Shown here one piece after another: positions 23,865 through 32,210 of a stretch of 34,783 bases of DNA. The position numbers and the translations under genes are program-made. Below the pieces are notes generated by a model. The model was not told the origin of the DNA. It worked only from the letters and a program-made list of their open reading frames with translations, and ran no database searches. This DNA is from a virus. Each line of letters starts with the position of its first letter. The stretch's first letter is position 1. The DNA is taken from the IMG/VR virus record IMGVR_UViG_3300042889_001144, positions 1 through 34,783 of that record; one strand, written 5' to 3'.

Positions 23865-24979
23865 ATGATATTGTATGGAGACTGCATTGGTCTGAACTTA
23901 AGTGCTTTATTTAAATTTTCAGCCTCAGCACCTTTTCTCTCAAGAATTTTATCGGGACGGAGTCTTTCTAATCGAGCCATTAATTCTTCAACCAACTTCA
24001 ATCTTTCATCTTTACCTTCAGTAAGTAAAGAACTATAATCTAATTTAACCGAACTATCTGGAACTTGTAAGTCTCCAGAAAATTTACTCCAAATTCTACC
24101 TAAACCTTCTTTAGAATAACCGATTAGATATTTTCTAACCCAATTCTGAGAAGGTTTATTTAATTTATCCCACGTTAATTCTTCAGTCATAACGTCTGAA
24201 GGTAACTTAATAACGTCTTTGTTTTTATCTAAACAAGTGTCTCTATCCATGGTATCATAGTACCAATACCAAACTTGATAGTTATTTTTATAAACTGCAC
24301 CAAAATCAAATCTACCGCCAGGTACATTATAAAGATGAATATATTTTTTTCCAGCAGGACCTGCAGTTATTCTGTATGTTAAGTCACCACCTATTAATCT
24401 ATTTTTAAGACTTCTATCTTGCATTCTTAATAATAAATCAAACGCTGGCATCATAAAATATGAACCACCCGACGCACCCATTTGTGCAAAACCACCAAAC
24501 CCACCAAACCCGACGCCACCTAATCCACCAAATCCAGCAGAAAATGGGTCAACAATTGTATCCGTCATTTCTGATCTTGTAAACCACAATAGTTCATTTA
24601 TTTCACGTCCTGCAGGTACTTCGTACATTTGTGTTCCACCTGTTAATGTTATGAAATCTTTCTTAAGTTCACTATCACCACCCGCCTGTAAACCCACAAT
24701 TTTAGAATATGAGTGACTATATTGAGTTTCATAATCTAAACTTCGAGTTGTAAAAGCGTTAGTTAAAGATTGTGTATCTACGTCTAATCCGGCCAATGCC
24801 GACCATTGGGATTCTATTAACCAATCAGATACATATTGTTCATATTCTGATAATGAAAGTTCAAGGAACGTGTCCATTTGTTCTTCAGTAAGCTCAATAC
24901 CACGAACAGGCATACCTAATAGGTGAAATACCTGAGTATATAATTTGTCCTTTTCGGGTTGTGAAATAATAGTCGCCAT
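23861..24979 (-). CDS. Neck/head-completion-type protein (gp13-like)
   Basis: The 372-residue protein resembles T4-like phage head-completion/neck proteins (gp13 class). Visible features are a helical N-terminal region with FLELSLSEYEQYVSDWLIES, the segment TQMYEVPAGREINELLWFTR, and a C-terminal half with WYWYYDT and WVRKYLIGYSKEGLGRIWSK. At about residues 148-168 it has a Gly/Phe-rich loop (GFGGLGGVGFGGFGGFAQMG). The assignment rests on pattern memory and on the neighbouring neck and tail genes; a close alternative is another connector protein. It has its own late-type box. Its 3' end overlaps the polymerase stop. Confidence 0.55.
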   Translation of the reverse strand: MATIISQPEKDKLYTQVFHLLGMPVRGIELTEEQMDTFLELSLSEYEQYVSDWLIESQWSALAGLDVDTQSLTNAFTTRSLDYETQYSHSYSKIVGLQAGGDSELKKDFITLTGGTQMYEVPAGREINELLWFTRSEMTDTIVDPFSAGFGGLGGVGFGGFGGFAQMGASGGSYFMMPAFDLLLRMQDRSLKNRLIGGDLTYRITAGPAGKKYIHLYNVPGGRFDFGAVYKNNYQVWYWYYDTMDRDTCLDKNKDVIKLPSDVMTEELTWDKLNKPSQNWVRKYLIGYSKEGLGRIWSKFSGDLQVPDSSVKLDYSSLLTEGKDERLKLVEELMARLERLRPDKILERKGAEAENLNKALKFRPMQSPYNII

Positions 24980-24981
24980 AT

Positions 24982-25013
24982 TTTGTTTTATTCTTATAAA
25001 TAGTTTATATTTA
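24982..25013 (+). promoter_or_regulatory. Early-type promoter for the 68-residue gene
   Basis: TTTG (24982-24985), 20-nt spacer, TATATTTA (25006-25013), then agtt and the ATG at 25018. It overlaps the leftward late box, so the two directions may exclude one another. Confidence 0.5.
24995..25002 (-). promoter_or_regulatory. Late-type promoter box TATTTATA, leftward
   Basis: Minus strand aCTATTTATAAG, 15 nt before the ATG at 24979. It lies inside the rightward early promoter of the small gene at 25018. Confidence 0.5.
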
Positions 25014-25017
25014 AGTT

Positions 25018-25224
25018 ATGAACGATAAATTAAACGAACTATTTAGAATTTGTGGTATTAATGATTTCATATTCACATACCAAAAAGAAGGTGATAAAAA
25101 TTATATCGATTATTCGGTAGAACCCGAAAAAAAAATTGTGGTTAACCTTCCGAATGTGGAAGATAAAGAACTTAACGATTTACTAACCTCAAAAATTGAG
25201 GAGTTAAAGGAGTTGTTTAAGTAA
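25018..25224 (+). CDS. Small hypothetical protein, early type
   Basis: A 68-residue acidic protein: MNDKLNELFRICGINDFIFT, then a beta segment (KNYIDYSVEPEKKIVVNLP) and a charged helix ending IEELKELFK. No domain is recognised. The promoter box lies 4 nt before its ATG, and it converges on the SNF2 gene with a 21-nt overlap of coding ends. Its position between a late and an early leftward gene is odd but the promoter supports a real gene. Confidence 0.6.
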   Translation: MNDKLNELFRICGINDFIFTYQKEGDKNYIDYSVEPEKKIVVNLPNVEDKELNDLLTSKIEELKELFK

Positions 25225-26955
25225 GTCTTTACTAAAAGATTCTGAATATTCACCATCACCCATAACTTGGTCAATTACCCCTTTTTTCCTTTGTAGAATA
25301 TTATAGATGATTTTTTCAACGGTGTTCTCAAATACGGGGTAATAAACAAGAACACTATTTTTTTGTCCATATCTATATGCTCGGTCTTCACCTTGTGAAT
25401 GGTCGGCTGGTACAAACGATAAGTCGTTCATAATAACAACCTCAGCCGCTGTTAACGTAATACCAACTCCAGCCGCTTTAATGTTACCAATGAATACTTT
25501 TATTTTATCTTCATTTTGAAATCTATCAACATTTTCTTGTCGTTTATCTTTATTCATACGACCATCAAGAGTTACGGAGTTCTTTTTATATTTCTCATGT
25601 AACATATCTAATGACATTGTAAAATTAGTGAATACAATTACTTTCTTTCCTTGTTCTAAACACTTATCAATTAATTCACAAGTGTAAGGAATTTTTTCAT
25701 ACGCAATAAGTTGTCTAATCCTCATTAAACGATTTAACGTAACAGTGATTGTTTCGTCATCTTTTTTATCATTACTAATACGTGTGAATTCTTCTAATTC
25801 CTCATCGTACATTTTACTTGTTAATTCAACAAAAACAGGAGTAACAATTTTTTCGGGTAAATCAAGAATGTCGGTTTTCATTCTACGAAGTACTATATTC
25901 TTAGTTCTTTCTCTTAACTCATCTAAATTACTTGCACCACTTGTATTCCACACTTTACGATTACCAACATTGAATTGATAACCTTTACAATATCTACGAA
26001 CATAAGATTGCCAATTTAATGTCAATGGGGATTCAACAATTTTTAATAAGTTAAAATAATTTATTGGTCTTGATGTCATTGGGGTTCCTGTTAGTAACCA
26101 AACTTTTGGGATTTGTTCAAGTACATCATTTAATAAACGAGTTCTATTTGCCGTTGCATTTGAAATATAATGTGCCTCATCTACGATTGCCAAATCAAAA
26201 CCGGCATTAACCAATAATTTATAGTCGTCACTATCTTCAGACTTATCTGTTGAGTGGTAATTTTTAATAATATCATAGTTTATAATATAATAGTCAAATG
26301 TAGAACCCCATTTACGACCCTCAACAATTAACACTTTTCTGTTAGAATAGTTTTTAATTTCTCTATCCCAATTTATCTTTAAAGATGCGGGGCAAACAAT
26401 AAGAACTTTCTTAGCTCCGCTTTCCATAGATGCAATAACCGCTGAGGTCGTTTTACCAAGACCCATATCATCGGCAAGTATAAACTTATCGTTTGCTAAT
26501 AACTTCTCAATGGCAACCTTCTGGTGTTCCATGGGAGGTCTTGTATCGTAATTACTATAATCAATAATTCGATTAAGTTTTTTCTCTTCTTGCATCACTG
26601 CGGCTTTCGGTAACCACATTGCAGATAATTGGTCATTATCTAATACTTTACCCCATATATGAAACGCTTTTTCAGAATCACATAATAATTTTTCACACCA
26701 TATTTTTTCAGGAGGTTTAGGTAATAACCTTTCTTCCATTATCTTTTCACCAAAAGAATTAACGATGTTAATATATTTTCTTGCTACCTTTGGGGACACA
26801 TTATAATACTTTTGAACATATTCCGCCTGTGGACGGGTTAGTTTGAAGTTTTTTACCTCAACAAATTTTCTCTTCCAATCTAATAATTGGTTGTTTGAAC
26901 CTTCGTAGGTTAATAAAATGTTTCTTGCCTCTATTTCGGGAATCTTAGTTTCCAT
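25204..26955 (-). CDS. SNF2-family helicase/ATPase (SMARCAL1/HARP-like)
   Basis: The protein has 583 residues from the ATG at 26955; an upstream in-frame ATG at 26985 is less likely, since it lies upstream of the promoter box. SNF2-type motifs are all present: DDMGLGKT (Walker A, residues 162-169), VDEAH (258-262), LTGTP (288-292), GVGITL and a final EDRAYRYGQ (motif VI). In T4-like phages helicases such as UvsW act in recombination and replication-fork restart; this SNF2 form would translocate on DNA with ATP. The N-terminal 130 residues are not recognised. The promoter box is early-type, in line with a replication role. It converges on the small gene at 25018. Confidence 0.9.
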   Translation of the reverse strand: METKIPEIEARNILLTYEGSNNQLLDWKRKFVEVKNFKLTRPQAEYVQKYYNVSPKVARKYINIVNSFGEKIMEERLLPKPPEKIWCEKLLCDSEKAFHIWGKVLDNDQLSAMWLPKAAVMQEEKKLNRIIDYSNYDTRPPMEHQKVAIEKLLANDKFILADDMGLGKTTSAVIASMESGAKKVLIVCPASLKINWDREIKNYSNRKVLIVEGRKWGSTFDYYIINYDIIKNYHSTDKSEDSDDYKLLVNAGFDLAIVDEAHYISNATANRTRLLNDVLEQIPKVWLLTGTPMTSRPINYFNLLKIVESPLTLNWQSYVRRYCKGYQFNVGNRKVWNTSGASNLDELRERTKNIVLRRMKTDILDLPEKIVTPVFVELTSKMYDEELEEFTRISNDKKDDETITVTLNRLMRIRQLIAYEKIPYTCELIDKCLEQGKKVIVFTNFTMSLDMLHEKYKKNSVTLDGRMNKDKRQENVDRFQNEDKIKVFIGNIKAAGVGITLTAAEVVIMNDLSFVPADHSQGEDRAYRYGQKNSVLVYYPVFENTVEKIIYNILQRKKGVIDQVMGDGEYSESFSKDLLKQLL

Positions 26956-26958
26956 ATT

Positions 26959-26966
26959 AAAATATA
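26959..26966 (-). promoter_or_regulatory. Early-type promoter box TATATTTT for the SNF2 gene
   Basis: Minus strand TATATTTT, then aat, then ATG (26955). A TTTA box lies 19 nt upstream. The spacer to the ATG is 3 nt. Confidence 0.5.
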
Positions 26967-26990
26967 AGTAAATAGAATGTAACATTAAAC

Positions 26991-26998
26991 TATTTATT
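26991..26998 (+). promoter_or_regulatory. Late-type promoter box TATTTATT
   Basis: aCTATTTATTAGGAT precedes the ATG at 27004 by 5 nt. Confidence 0.55.
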
Positions 26999-27003
26999 AG
27001 GAT

Positions 27004-27516
27004 ATGGAAAATAAGTTACCTATTACCAGATTATCTAAATTCTTATCTCAAGATGATTTTGACCTCAATATTCAAATGGGTCAAGAATATCTTCACGGGG
27101 ATTTAAATATGAAATTAGTTCTATATAGGGTGGATAGAGAAAAGACTCAAATTGATGACGTGTACGTAGAGGTCGGTATAGACCAAACTAAGTTCTTTCC
27201 ACCTGTTGAATTTAATGCGTTGGTTAAAATTGAGGAACCAAAAAATAGTTCATATAAAAATGGGACTTTGAGACACCTTGAGCCGGGAAATATGATTTTA
27301 TCTGTTTATATTAAACATTTAGAAGAAATGAAAATAGATATAAGATATGGTGATTATATTGGTTATCCCGAATCTGAATTAAAAGTTAGATTTTATCAAG
27401 TGGTAAATGATGGTAAAATAACTTCGGACAATAAACATAATATGTTTGGGTTTAAACCATATTATAAATCAATAACTTGTTCACCAGTACAAGATAGTCA
27501 ATTTAGAGGAGTATAA
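27004..27516 (+). CDS. Neck/tail-completion-type virion protein (gp14-like by position)
   Basis: This 170-residue protein is mostly beta. Patterns such as DIRYGDYIGYPESELKVRFY, then VVNDGKITSDNKHNMFG and SITCSPVQDSQFRGV, occur in T4-like neck proteins of marine phages. I cannot firmly separate gp14 from other connector proteins, so the call rests on fold impression and on position: it stands first in the rightward tail block, before the sheath. Its stop is followed after one base by the next gene. It has its own late-type box. Confidence 0.5.
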   Translation: MENKLPITRLSKFLSQDDFDLNIQMGQEYLHGDLNMKLVLYRVDREKTQIDDVYVEVGIDQTKFFPPVEFNALVKIEEPKNSSYKNGTLRHLEPGNMILSVYIKHLEEMKIDIRYGDYIGYPESELKVRFYQVVNDGKITSDNKHNMFGFKPYYKSITCSPVQDSQFRGV

Positions 27517-27517
27517 A

Positions 27518-28753
27518 ATGGGAATACCTAAAAGAAAAAACAACATATCTGTTTATACAGAAAAAGAACTGACTGAAAGAAGACAAGAATTGTTAGATAA
27601 GATTACTAAATCTGACACATATCTTCCCGACTCTATATTACACGATGATTTAGATAAAGGATTTTTAGATTACGTAACTAAAAATTTTCAAATTGTGTCC
27701 GATGGTAACAAGATACCAATTATTGATAAAATATTAACAGTTCAAAGGTGGGGTGAATTTACACAAACGTGGACATTTACAAACGACGACGGAAATATTG
27801 AATTACCATTTGTTGCAATTGTAAGAAAACCCGACGTTCAACCGGGAACAAATCCATCGGTTCAGAGAACAATACCCGATAGACATCAATTTTACTACTC
27901 CTCCGTACCGACTTGGAACGGAACCACTATGGGTGCGGATATATATAAAATACCACAACCCGTACCTGTTGATATAACGTATGACGTTACGATTGTTTGT
28001 AATAAATTTAGAGACGTTAATAAATTTAGTAAAATAGTATTACAAAATTTTTCATCGAGACAAGATTACACTCAAGTTAAGGGACATTACATTCCACTTA
28101 TATTAGATAAAATTGAAGATAATACCCCCATGGATACGTTGGAGGGTAGGAGATTTTACATTCAAAACTACACATTTACTATGTTAGGTTTCCTTATTGA
28201 TTCTGATGAATTTGAGGTAAAACCCGCAATTAATCGTTTCTTTTTAATGAATGAATTTGCAAAAGAGGGTTTAGGTAGAAAAAAATACGTTAGTAAGGTT
28301 ATCGATATAACCGTGATGTCGTTCACTGGAGACGGAATGCAAACCCAATTTAGTGTTGGTGAGAGTATTGGTACATTATTTAGTGTTACAATTAATGGTC
28401 TATTACAAGAGAAAAACGTTGATTTTTTCCACATTTCATATACATCTAAAATATCATTTGTACAACCACCTTTTGAAGGTAGTACTATAGTTATTTCGTA
28501 CTATAAGGGTAGAAACAATGTTATTATAGATAATTATGGTAAATTAATACAAGTTACTACGGAGTATTTCCAATATGATGGTAGTACATTAACTTTTCAC
28601 ACATATAACAATATTAGTAGTATTGTCAGTTTAGATATAAATGGTCTACAAGAAGAGGAAGGTTCTGGATTTGATGTTTCAGGTTCACAAGATATTGTTT
28701 TGTTAGGTACACCTGTTGTTGGTTCTAGAATTGGTGTGACTTACCTATATTAA
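27518..28753 (+). CDS. Tail-completion/sheath-terminator-type protein with C-terminal repeats
   Basis: Residues about 1-260 of this 411-residue protein form a module of T4-like phages that I associate with gp15-type tail terminators. Visible segments are IPIIDKILTVQRWGEFTQTW, KFSKIVLQNFSSRQDYTQVK, and GRRFYIQNYTFTMLGFLIDS followed by DEFEVKPAINR. The last 150 residues hold two related beta-units: MSFTGDGMQTQFSVGE ... SVTINGLLQEKNVDFF ... PPFEGSTIVISYY, and EYFQYDGSTLTFHT ... SLDINGLQEEEGSGF ... GTPVVGSRIGVTYLY. T4 gp15 (272 aa) is shorter, in line with the extra C-terminal domains. Assignment to gp15 is by position and pattern. Confidence 0.5.
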   Translation: MGIPKRKNNISVYTEKELTERRQELLDKITKSDTYLPDSILHDDLDKGFLDYVTKNFQIVSDGNKIPIIDKILTVQRWGEFTQTWTFTNDDGNIELPFVAIVRKPDVQPGTNPSVQRTIPDRHQFYYSSVPTWNGTTMGADIYKIPQPVPVDITYDVTIVCNKFRDVNKFSKIVLQNFSSRQDYTQVKGHYIPLILDKIEDNTPMDTLEGRRFYIQNYTFTMLGFLIDSDEFEVKPAINRFFLMNEFAKEGLGRKKYVSKVIDITVMSFTGDGMQTQFSVGESIGTLFSVTINGLLQEKNVDFFHISYTSKISFVQPPFEGSTIVISYYKGRNNVIIDNYGKLIQVTTEYFQYDGSTLTFHTYNNISSIVSLDINGLQEEEGSGFDVSGSQDIVLLGTPVVGSRIGVTYLY

Positions 28754-28908
28754 TCGTCACCATAGATGTCCTTCTTTTTTGGTTTACAAACTTCGTCAAT
28801 ATATTTTTCTAAAACCTTATAAATTTTTAATCCGTTCTTTTCACAATGGTTTTTTAACATCTCGTGGTGTTTCTCACTAATTTTTACGTTTTTCTGTTTG
28901 TTTTCCAT
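28750..28908 (-). CDS. 52-residue protein, probable ribbon-helix-helix fold
   Basis: A 159-nt frame on the minus strand starting with MENKQKNVKISEKHHEMLKN and going on HCEKNGLKIYKVLEKYIDE, ending KKKDIYGDD. A short strand with VKIS, then two helices, fits Arc/MetJ-type ribbon-helix-helix DNA-binding proteins, in which the paired strand binds DNA. It is below common ORF-length cut-offs. Its stop overlaps the stop of the opposite-strand tail-completion gene in TTAA. No clear box of either promoter class is seen upstream. Confidence 0.6.
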   Translation of the reverse strand: MENKQKNVKISEKHHEMLKNHCEKNGLKIYKVLEKYIDEVCKPKKKDIYGDD

Positions 28909-28990
28909 GATGAAAGATAATTTAAGATAGAAAAGGATAATTTACTATCTTTTTAAACAAAAGTACGGAAATCTTTGGTAAAAACAAAGA

Positions 28991-28998
28991 TATTTATA
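28991..28998 (+). promoter_or_regulatory. Late-type promoter box TATTTATA for tail sheath
   Basis: gATATTTATAGA lies 37 nt before the ATG at 29036, the same distance as in the tube gene at 32211. Confidence 0.55.
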
Positions 28999-29035
28999 GA
29001 ATAACTAATAAAAATAATTAACCAAACAACAATCG

Positions 29036-31888
29036 ATGGCAAATTCAAACAGAGTATTCGTTTCTCCGGGTGTGTACACATCTGAGAAGGATCTAACATT
29101 CGTAGCACAAAGTGTCGGGGTTACAACTTTAGGTTTAGTAGGTGAGGCTTTAAAAGGTCCTGCTTTCGAACCTATTTTAGTTGGGGACTTCGACGAATTC
29201 AAAACGTATTTCGGACCAACTTCACCTGAGAAAGACGGTGCAAATAACCCTAAATATGAATTAGCATATATGGCTAAATCATACTTACAAGAGTCTAATC
29301 AACTATTCGTGACAAGAATACTTGGTAAAACAGGATATAAACCAGGAAAAACTTATAGTATTAAAACTTTAGGTGGGGTTAATCTTGGATCTTTAAGTGG
29401 ATCAACAACAGGAATAACATTATCAGCAACAACCGCAACTATTACAGGTTCAACAATTTATGGTGAACTTTCAGGTAAAACGGCAACCAATGGTTCATCT
29501 GTAACAACATACATAACAAGTAAAACAGGTAAGAGTGGTGCGGCGTATGCAAATAACGATTGGTTTGTTATTGGTAATGTACCAACTTCAGATACCTCAA
29601 GTTTAACAGGTACAAAACTTTTATCACCAATCGGTGAAAATGCTAATAAAAATTGGTATAATGCGTTCTTTACTAAGACAGGGTCAGCCGACTCAACAAT
29701 TGATGGTGTTTACTCTTATCTTTTTGTTTATTCTACAAGTACATCTTCATTTGATGTAACAAGATTTAAATACAACGCGTCACTTAATACAGATTATAGT
29801 AATGTAATTGTCACTTCTTTAAGATCAAGAGGTGAATATAACGCATCACAAAGTTTAGTATTACAGGTAACAGGAACAACGGCAGTAACATTAACCGATG
29901 TTGGTGGTGTTGCAACTAACCCAATGGCAGAATTTGCTTTAAATGTTACAGGTATTACGGGAGGAATTAAAACATTCAATTGTTCATTAGATATTTCATC
30001 AACAAAATATATAAATAAAGTATTAGGTACTGAAGTTTTTGATAAAGTAAAAGAAGATTATCCATTATATGTTAATGAAATATATTCTAACTTATTATTA
30101 TCAGCATTTAGAAATGGATACGTAAGAGGTTTAAGTTTAGATGTATCATCAAACGTTGAAAGTGATAATTTTGCACAATCATGGGATACTCCATCATCAC
30201 CTACAGTTGTTTCTGAAGTTCGTGGTGGTAATGTTGCGGATTTATTCTCAATATTAACAATATCTGATGGAGACGCAGCAAATATTGAAGTTAAGGTTAC
30301 AATTCAAAACATTAATTTGGACACTGCCGAATTTGATATTATGGTTCGTGATTTTAACGATACTGATGAAAATCAAATTATATTAGAGAAATTTACAAGA
30401 TGTTCAATGAATACTGACCTTCCAGGTTATGTGGCAAGAAAAGTTGGTACCTCTGATGGTGAATATGAATTACGTTCAAAGTTTATCATGTTAAATATGG
30501 CCGATAATGCACCTACGGACGCTTTCCCTGCTGGATTCAAAGGATTTACATCCTTACTTGTTTCAAGTAACAAATTGGGTAGTGTTCTTTACAAAACAGA
30601 ATTTTTTGATGGTGGTGACGTAGTTTACTACGAATCAGATGGTTCTCAAGTATTATCTAATGGAGATAAAGTAAAGAAAGTCTCTTTAGGTTTATCATCT
30701 CAAAATGGTTTTAAATTTGATAGTGACTTGTTTAAATATAAAGGAAATGCGGCGTCTTCAAGTACATTCGGTTTCCACTTATCAACAAACGCATCATCAA
30801 TAACAGGAACAACATACCAAACAACACCTTATGATTTAGAAGGTCAATCTGGTACCGACAATAAATTAACCAACATAAACTTCCGTAAATTTACATTAGC
30901 GGTTTGTGGTGGATTTGATGGTTGGGATATATACAGAGAGACAAGAACTCTTGGTGACCAATTTATTTATGGTAAAACAACATATAATACAGCTAATACC
31001 GATAATGGTGGTGTGTTCAATACAACCATAGGAAACTCTGATTATTATGCTTATTTAGAAGGTATTCAAACTTACTCAAATCCTGAGGCAATTGATATTA
31101 ACGTATTCGCTACTGCAGGTATTAACTTCTACGATCATTCATCTTTAACAAGTCAAGCAATAGATATTATCGAGAATGAAAGAGCCGATTCACTTTATAT
31201 CATATCATCACCAAATGTTGATGATGCGGCAACCGTTACAGGTTACCTTGACGATTTAGGAATTGACTCTAACTATTCTGCAACATATTGGCCTTGGATT
31301 CAAGTAAGAGATACAGATAACGCAACTCAACTTTACATTCCACCAACAGGTGAGGTGTTGAAGAACATCGCGTTAACTGATAACGTATCTTATCCTTGGT
31401 TCGCAGTTGCGGGTTATTCAAGAGGTTTGGTAAATGCAATTAAAGCTAAAAAGAAGTTAACTCTTGATGAAAGAGACGAACTTTACAAAAATAGAATTAA
31501 TCCAATCGCAACGTTCTCTGATACTGGTACAATTATTTGGGGTAACAAAACGTTACAAGTTAGAGAATCTGCACTTGATAGAATCAACGTAAGAAGATTG
31601 TTGTTAAGAGCAAGAAAGTTAATTTCAGCAGTTGCTGTTAGATTGTTGTTCGAACAAAACGACGAACAAGTAAGACAAGAGTTCTTAAGATTGGTAAACC
31701 CAATTTTAGAATCAATTAAGAAAGAAAGAGGTCTTTATGAATTTAAAGTAAGTGTTTCAAGTGATGTTGAAGACATCGACGCTAACACTTTGAGAGGTAA
31801 AATTTACGTTAAACCTACTCGTTCTCTTGAATTTATTGATTTGGAATTCGTAATTACTCCAACAGGAGCTTCATTCGAGAATATCTAA
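29036..31888 (+). CDS. 18: Tail sheath protein (T4 gp18-like), enlarged
   Basis: This 950-residue protein has the sheath N-terminus (VSPGVYTSEKDLTFVAQSVG, then GLVGEALKGPAFEPILVGDF and YLQESNQLFVTRILG). Its C-terminal core (ERDELYKNRINPIATFSDTG, then RLLLRARKLISAVAVRLLFE and GKIYVKPTRSLEFIDLEFVI) matches contractile sheath proteins. T4 gp18 has 659 residues, so about 290 extra residues lie between about 110 and 600. They are Thr/Ser-rich and beta-like, probably surface domains. It polymerises around the tube and contracts at infection. It has its own late-type box and is followed by a strong terminator. Confidence 0.92.
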   Translation: MANSNRVFVSPGVYTSEKDLTFVAQSVGVTTLGLVGEALKGPAFEPILVGDFDEFKTYFGPTSPEKDGANNPKYELAYMAKSYLQESNQLFVTRILGKTGYKPGKTYSIKTLGGVNLGSLSGSTTGITLSATTATITGSTIYGELSGKTATNGSSVTTYITSKTGKSGAAYANNDWFVIGNVPTSDTSSLTGTKLLSPIGENANKNWYNAFFTKTGSADSTIDGVYSYLFVYSTSTSSFDVTRFKYNASLNTDYSNVIVTSLRSRGEYNASQSLVLQVTGTTAVTLTDVGGVATNPMAEFALNVTGITGGIKTFNCSLDISSTKYINKVLGTEVFDKVKEDYPLYVNEIYSNLLLSAFRNGYVRGLSLDVSSNVESDNFAQSWDTPSSPTVVSEVRGGNVADLFSILTISDGDAANIEVKVTIQNINLDTAEFDIMVRDFNDTDENQIILEKFTRCSMNTDLPGYVARKVGTSDGEYELRSKFIMLNMADNAPTDAFPAGFKGFTSLLVSSNKLGSVLYKTEFFDGGDVVYYESDGSQVLSNGDKVKKVSLGLSSQNGFKFDSDLFKYKGNAASSSTFGFHLSTNASSITGTTYQTTPYDLEGQSGTDNKLTNINFRKFTLAVCGGFDGWDIYRETRTLGDQFIYGKTTYNTANTDNGGVFNTTIGNSDYYAYLEGIQTYSNPEAIDINVFATAGINFYDHSSLTSQAIDIIENERADSLYIISSPNVDDAATVTGYLDDLGIDSNYSATYWPWIQVRDTDNATQLYIPPTGEVLKNIALTDNVSYPWFAVAGYSRGLVNAIKAKKKLTLDERDELYKNRINPIATFSDTGTIIWGNKTLQVRESALDRINVRRLLLRARKLISAVAVRLLFEQNDEQVRQEFLRLVNPILESIKKERGLYEFKVSVSSDVEDIDANTLRGKIYVKPTRSLEFIDLEFVITPTGASFENI

Positions 31889-31910
31889 TCTAAAAGGAGG
31901 ATAAAAAAAT

Positions 31911-31943
31911 AAAAAGGGAGGCCGAAAAGCTTCCCTTTTTTAA
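31911..31943 (+). terminator. Rho-independent terminator after the sheath gene
   Basis: AAAAAGGGAGGC (31911-31922) pairs with GCTTCCCTTTTT (31929-31940) with one G-T wobble around a 6-nt loop, followed by more T. It is 22 nt past the sheath stop. Confidence 0.9.
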
Positions 31944-32165
31944 TGCTCCACATGGAACCAATTATTATTAAAATTATATCATTTTATTTTACCCAGTATA
32001 ATCTGGAACTAGTTATACTAGTATTTATATGTTATATTATTAAACTAGAAATTTATTAATTATTTATACTGGGTCTAGAATACTGGAGGATTTGTAAAAA
32101 ACTACGAAAAAAAATCCACAAAATCAAGATCGATCCTAAAAATAAATTTATTTCTAATTAACATA
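31944..32165 (+). other. Gene-free spacer with a long inverted repeat
   Basis: Between the sheath terminator and the tube promoter there is no coding frame of note. ACCCAGTATAA (31991-32001) and TTATACTGGGT (32064-32074) form an 11-bp perfect inverted repeat with a 62-nt loop holding ACTAG-TTATA-CTAGT. A second ATACTGG (32080-32086) could pair with the same left arm. A 14-bp palindrome AAATAAATTTATTT lies at 32140-32153. I could not fold it into a tRNA. Confidence 0.6.
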
Positions 32166-32173
32166 TATTTATA
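32166..32173 (+). promoter_or_regulatory. Late-type promoter box TATTTATA for tail tube
   Basis: tATATTTATAAG lies 37 nt before the ATG at 32211, as in the sheath gene. Confidence 0.55.
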
Positions 32174-32210
32174 AGAGTATAAAATAACAAAAAAACTTAA
32201 CAAATACAAC

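Noticed and set aside
26956-26985. Ten extra N-terminal residues of the SNF2 helicase
   Set aside because: The early-type promoter box lies inside this stretch, so the ATG at 26955 is more likely.
31895-31905. Shine-Dalgarno-like aaaggagg after the sheath stop
   Set aside because: No start codon follows at a useful distance, and other genes here do not use such sites.
31991-32074. tRNA gene
   Set aside because: The outer stem is 11 bp rather than 7, there is no T-loop sequence, and no anticodon arm could be placed on either strand.
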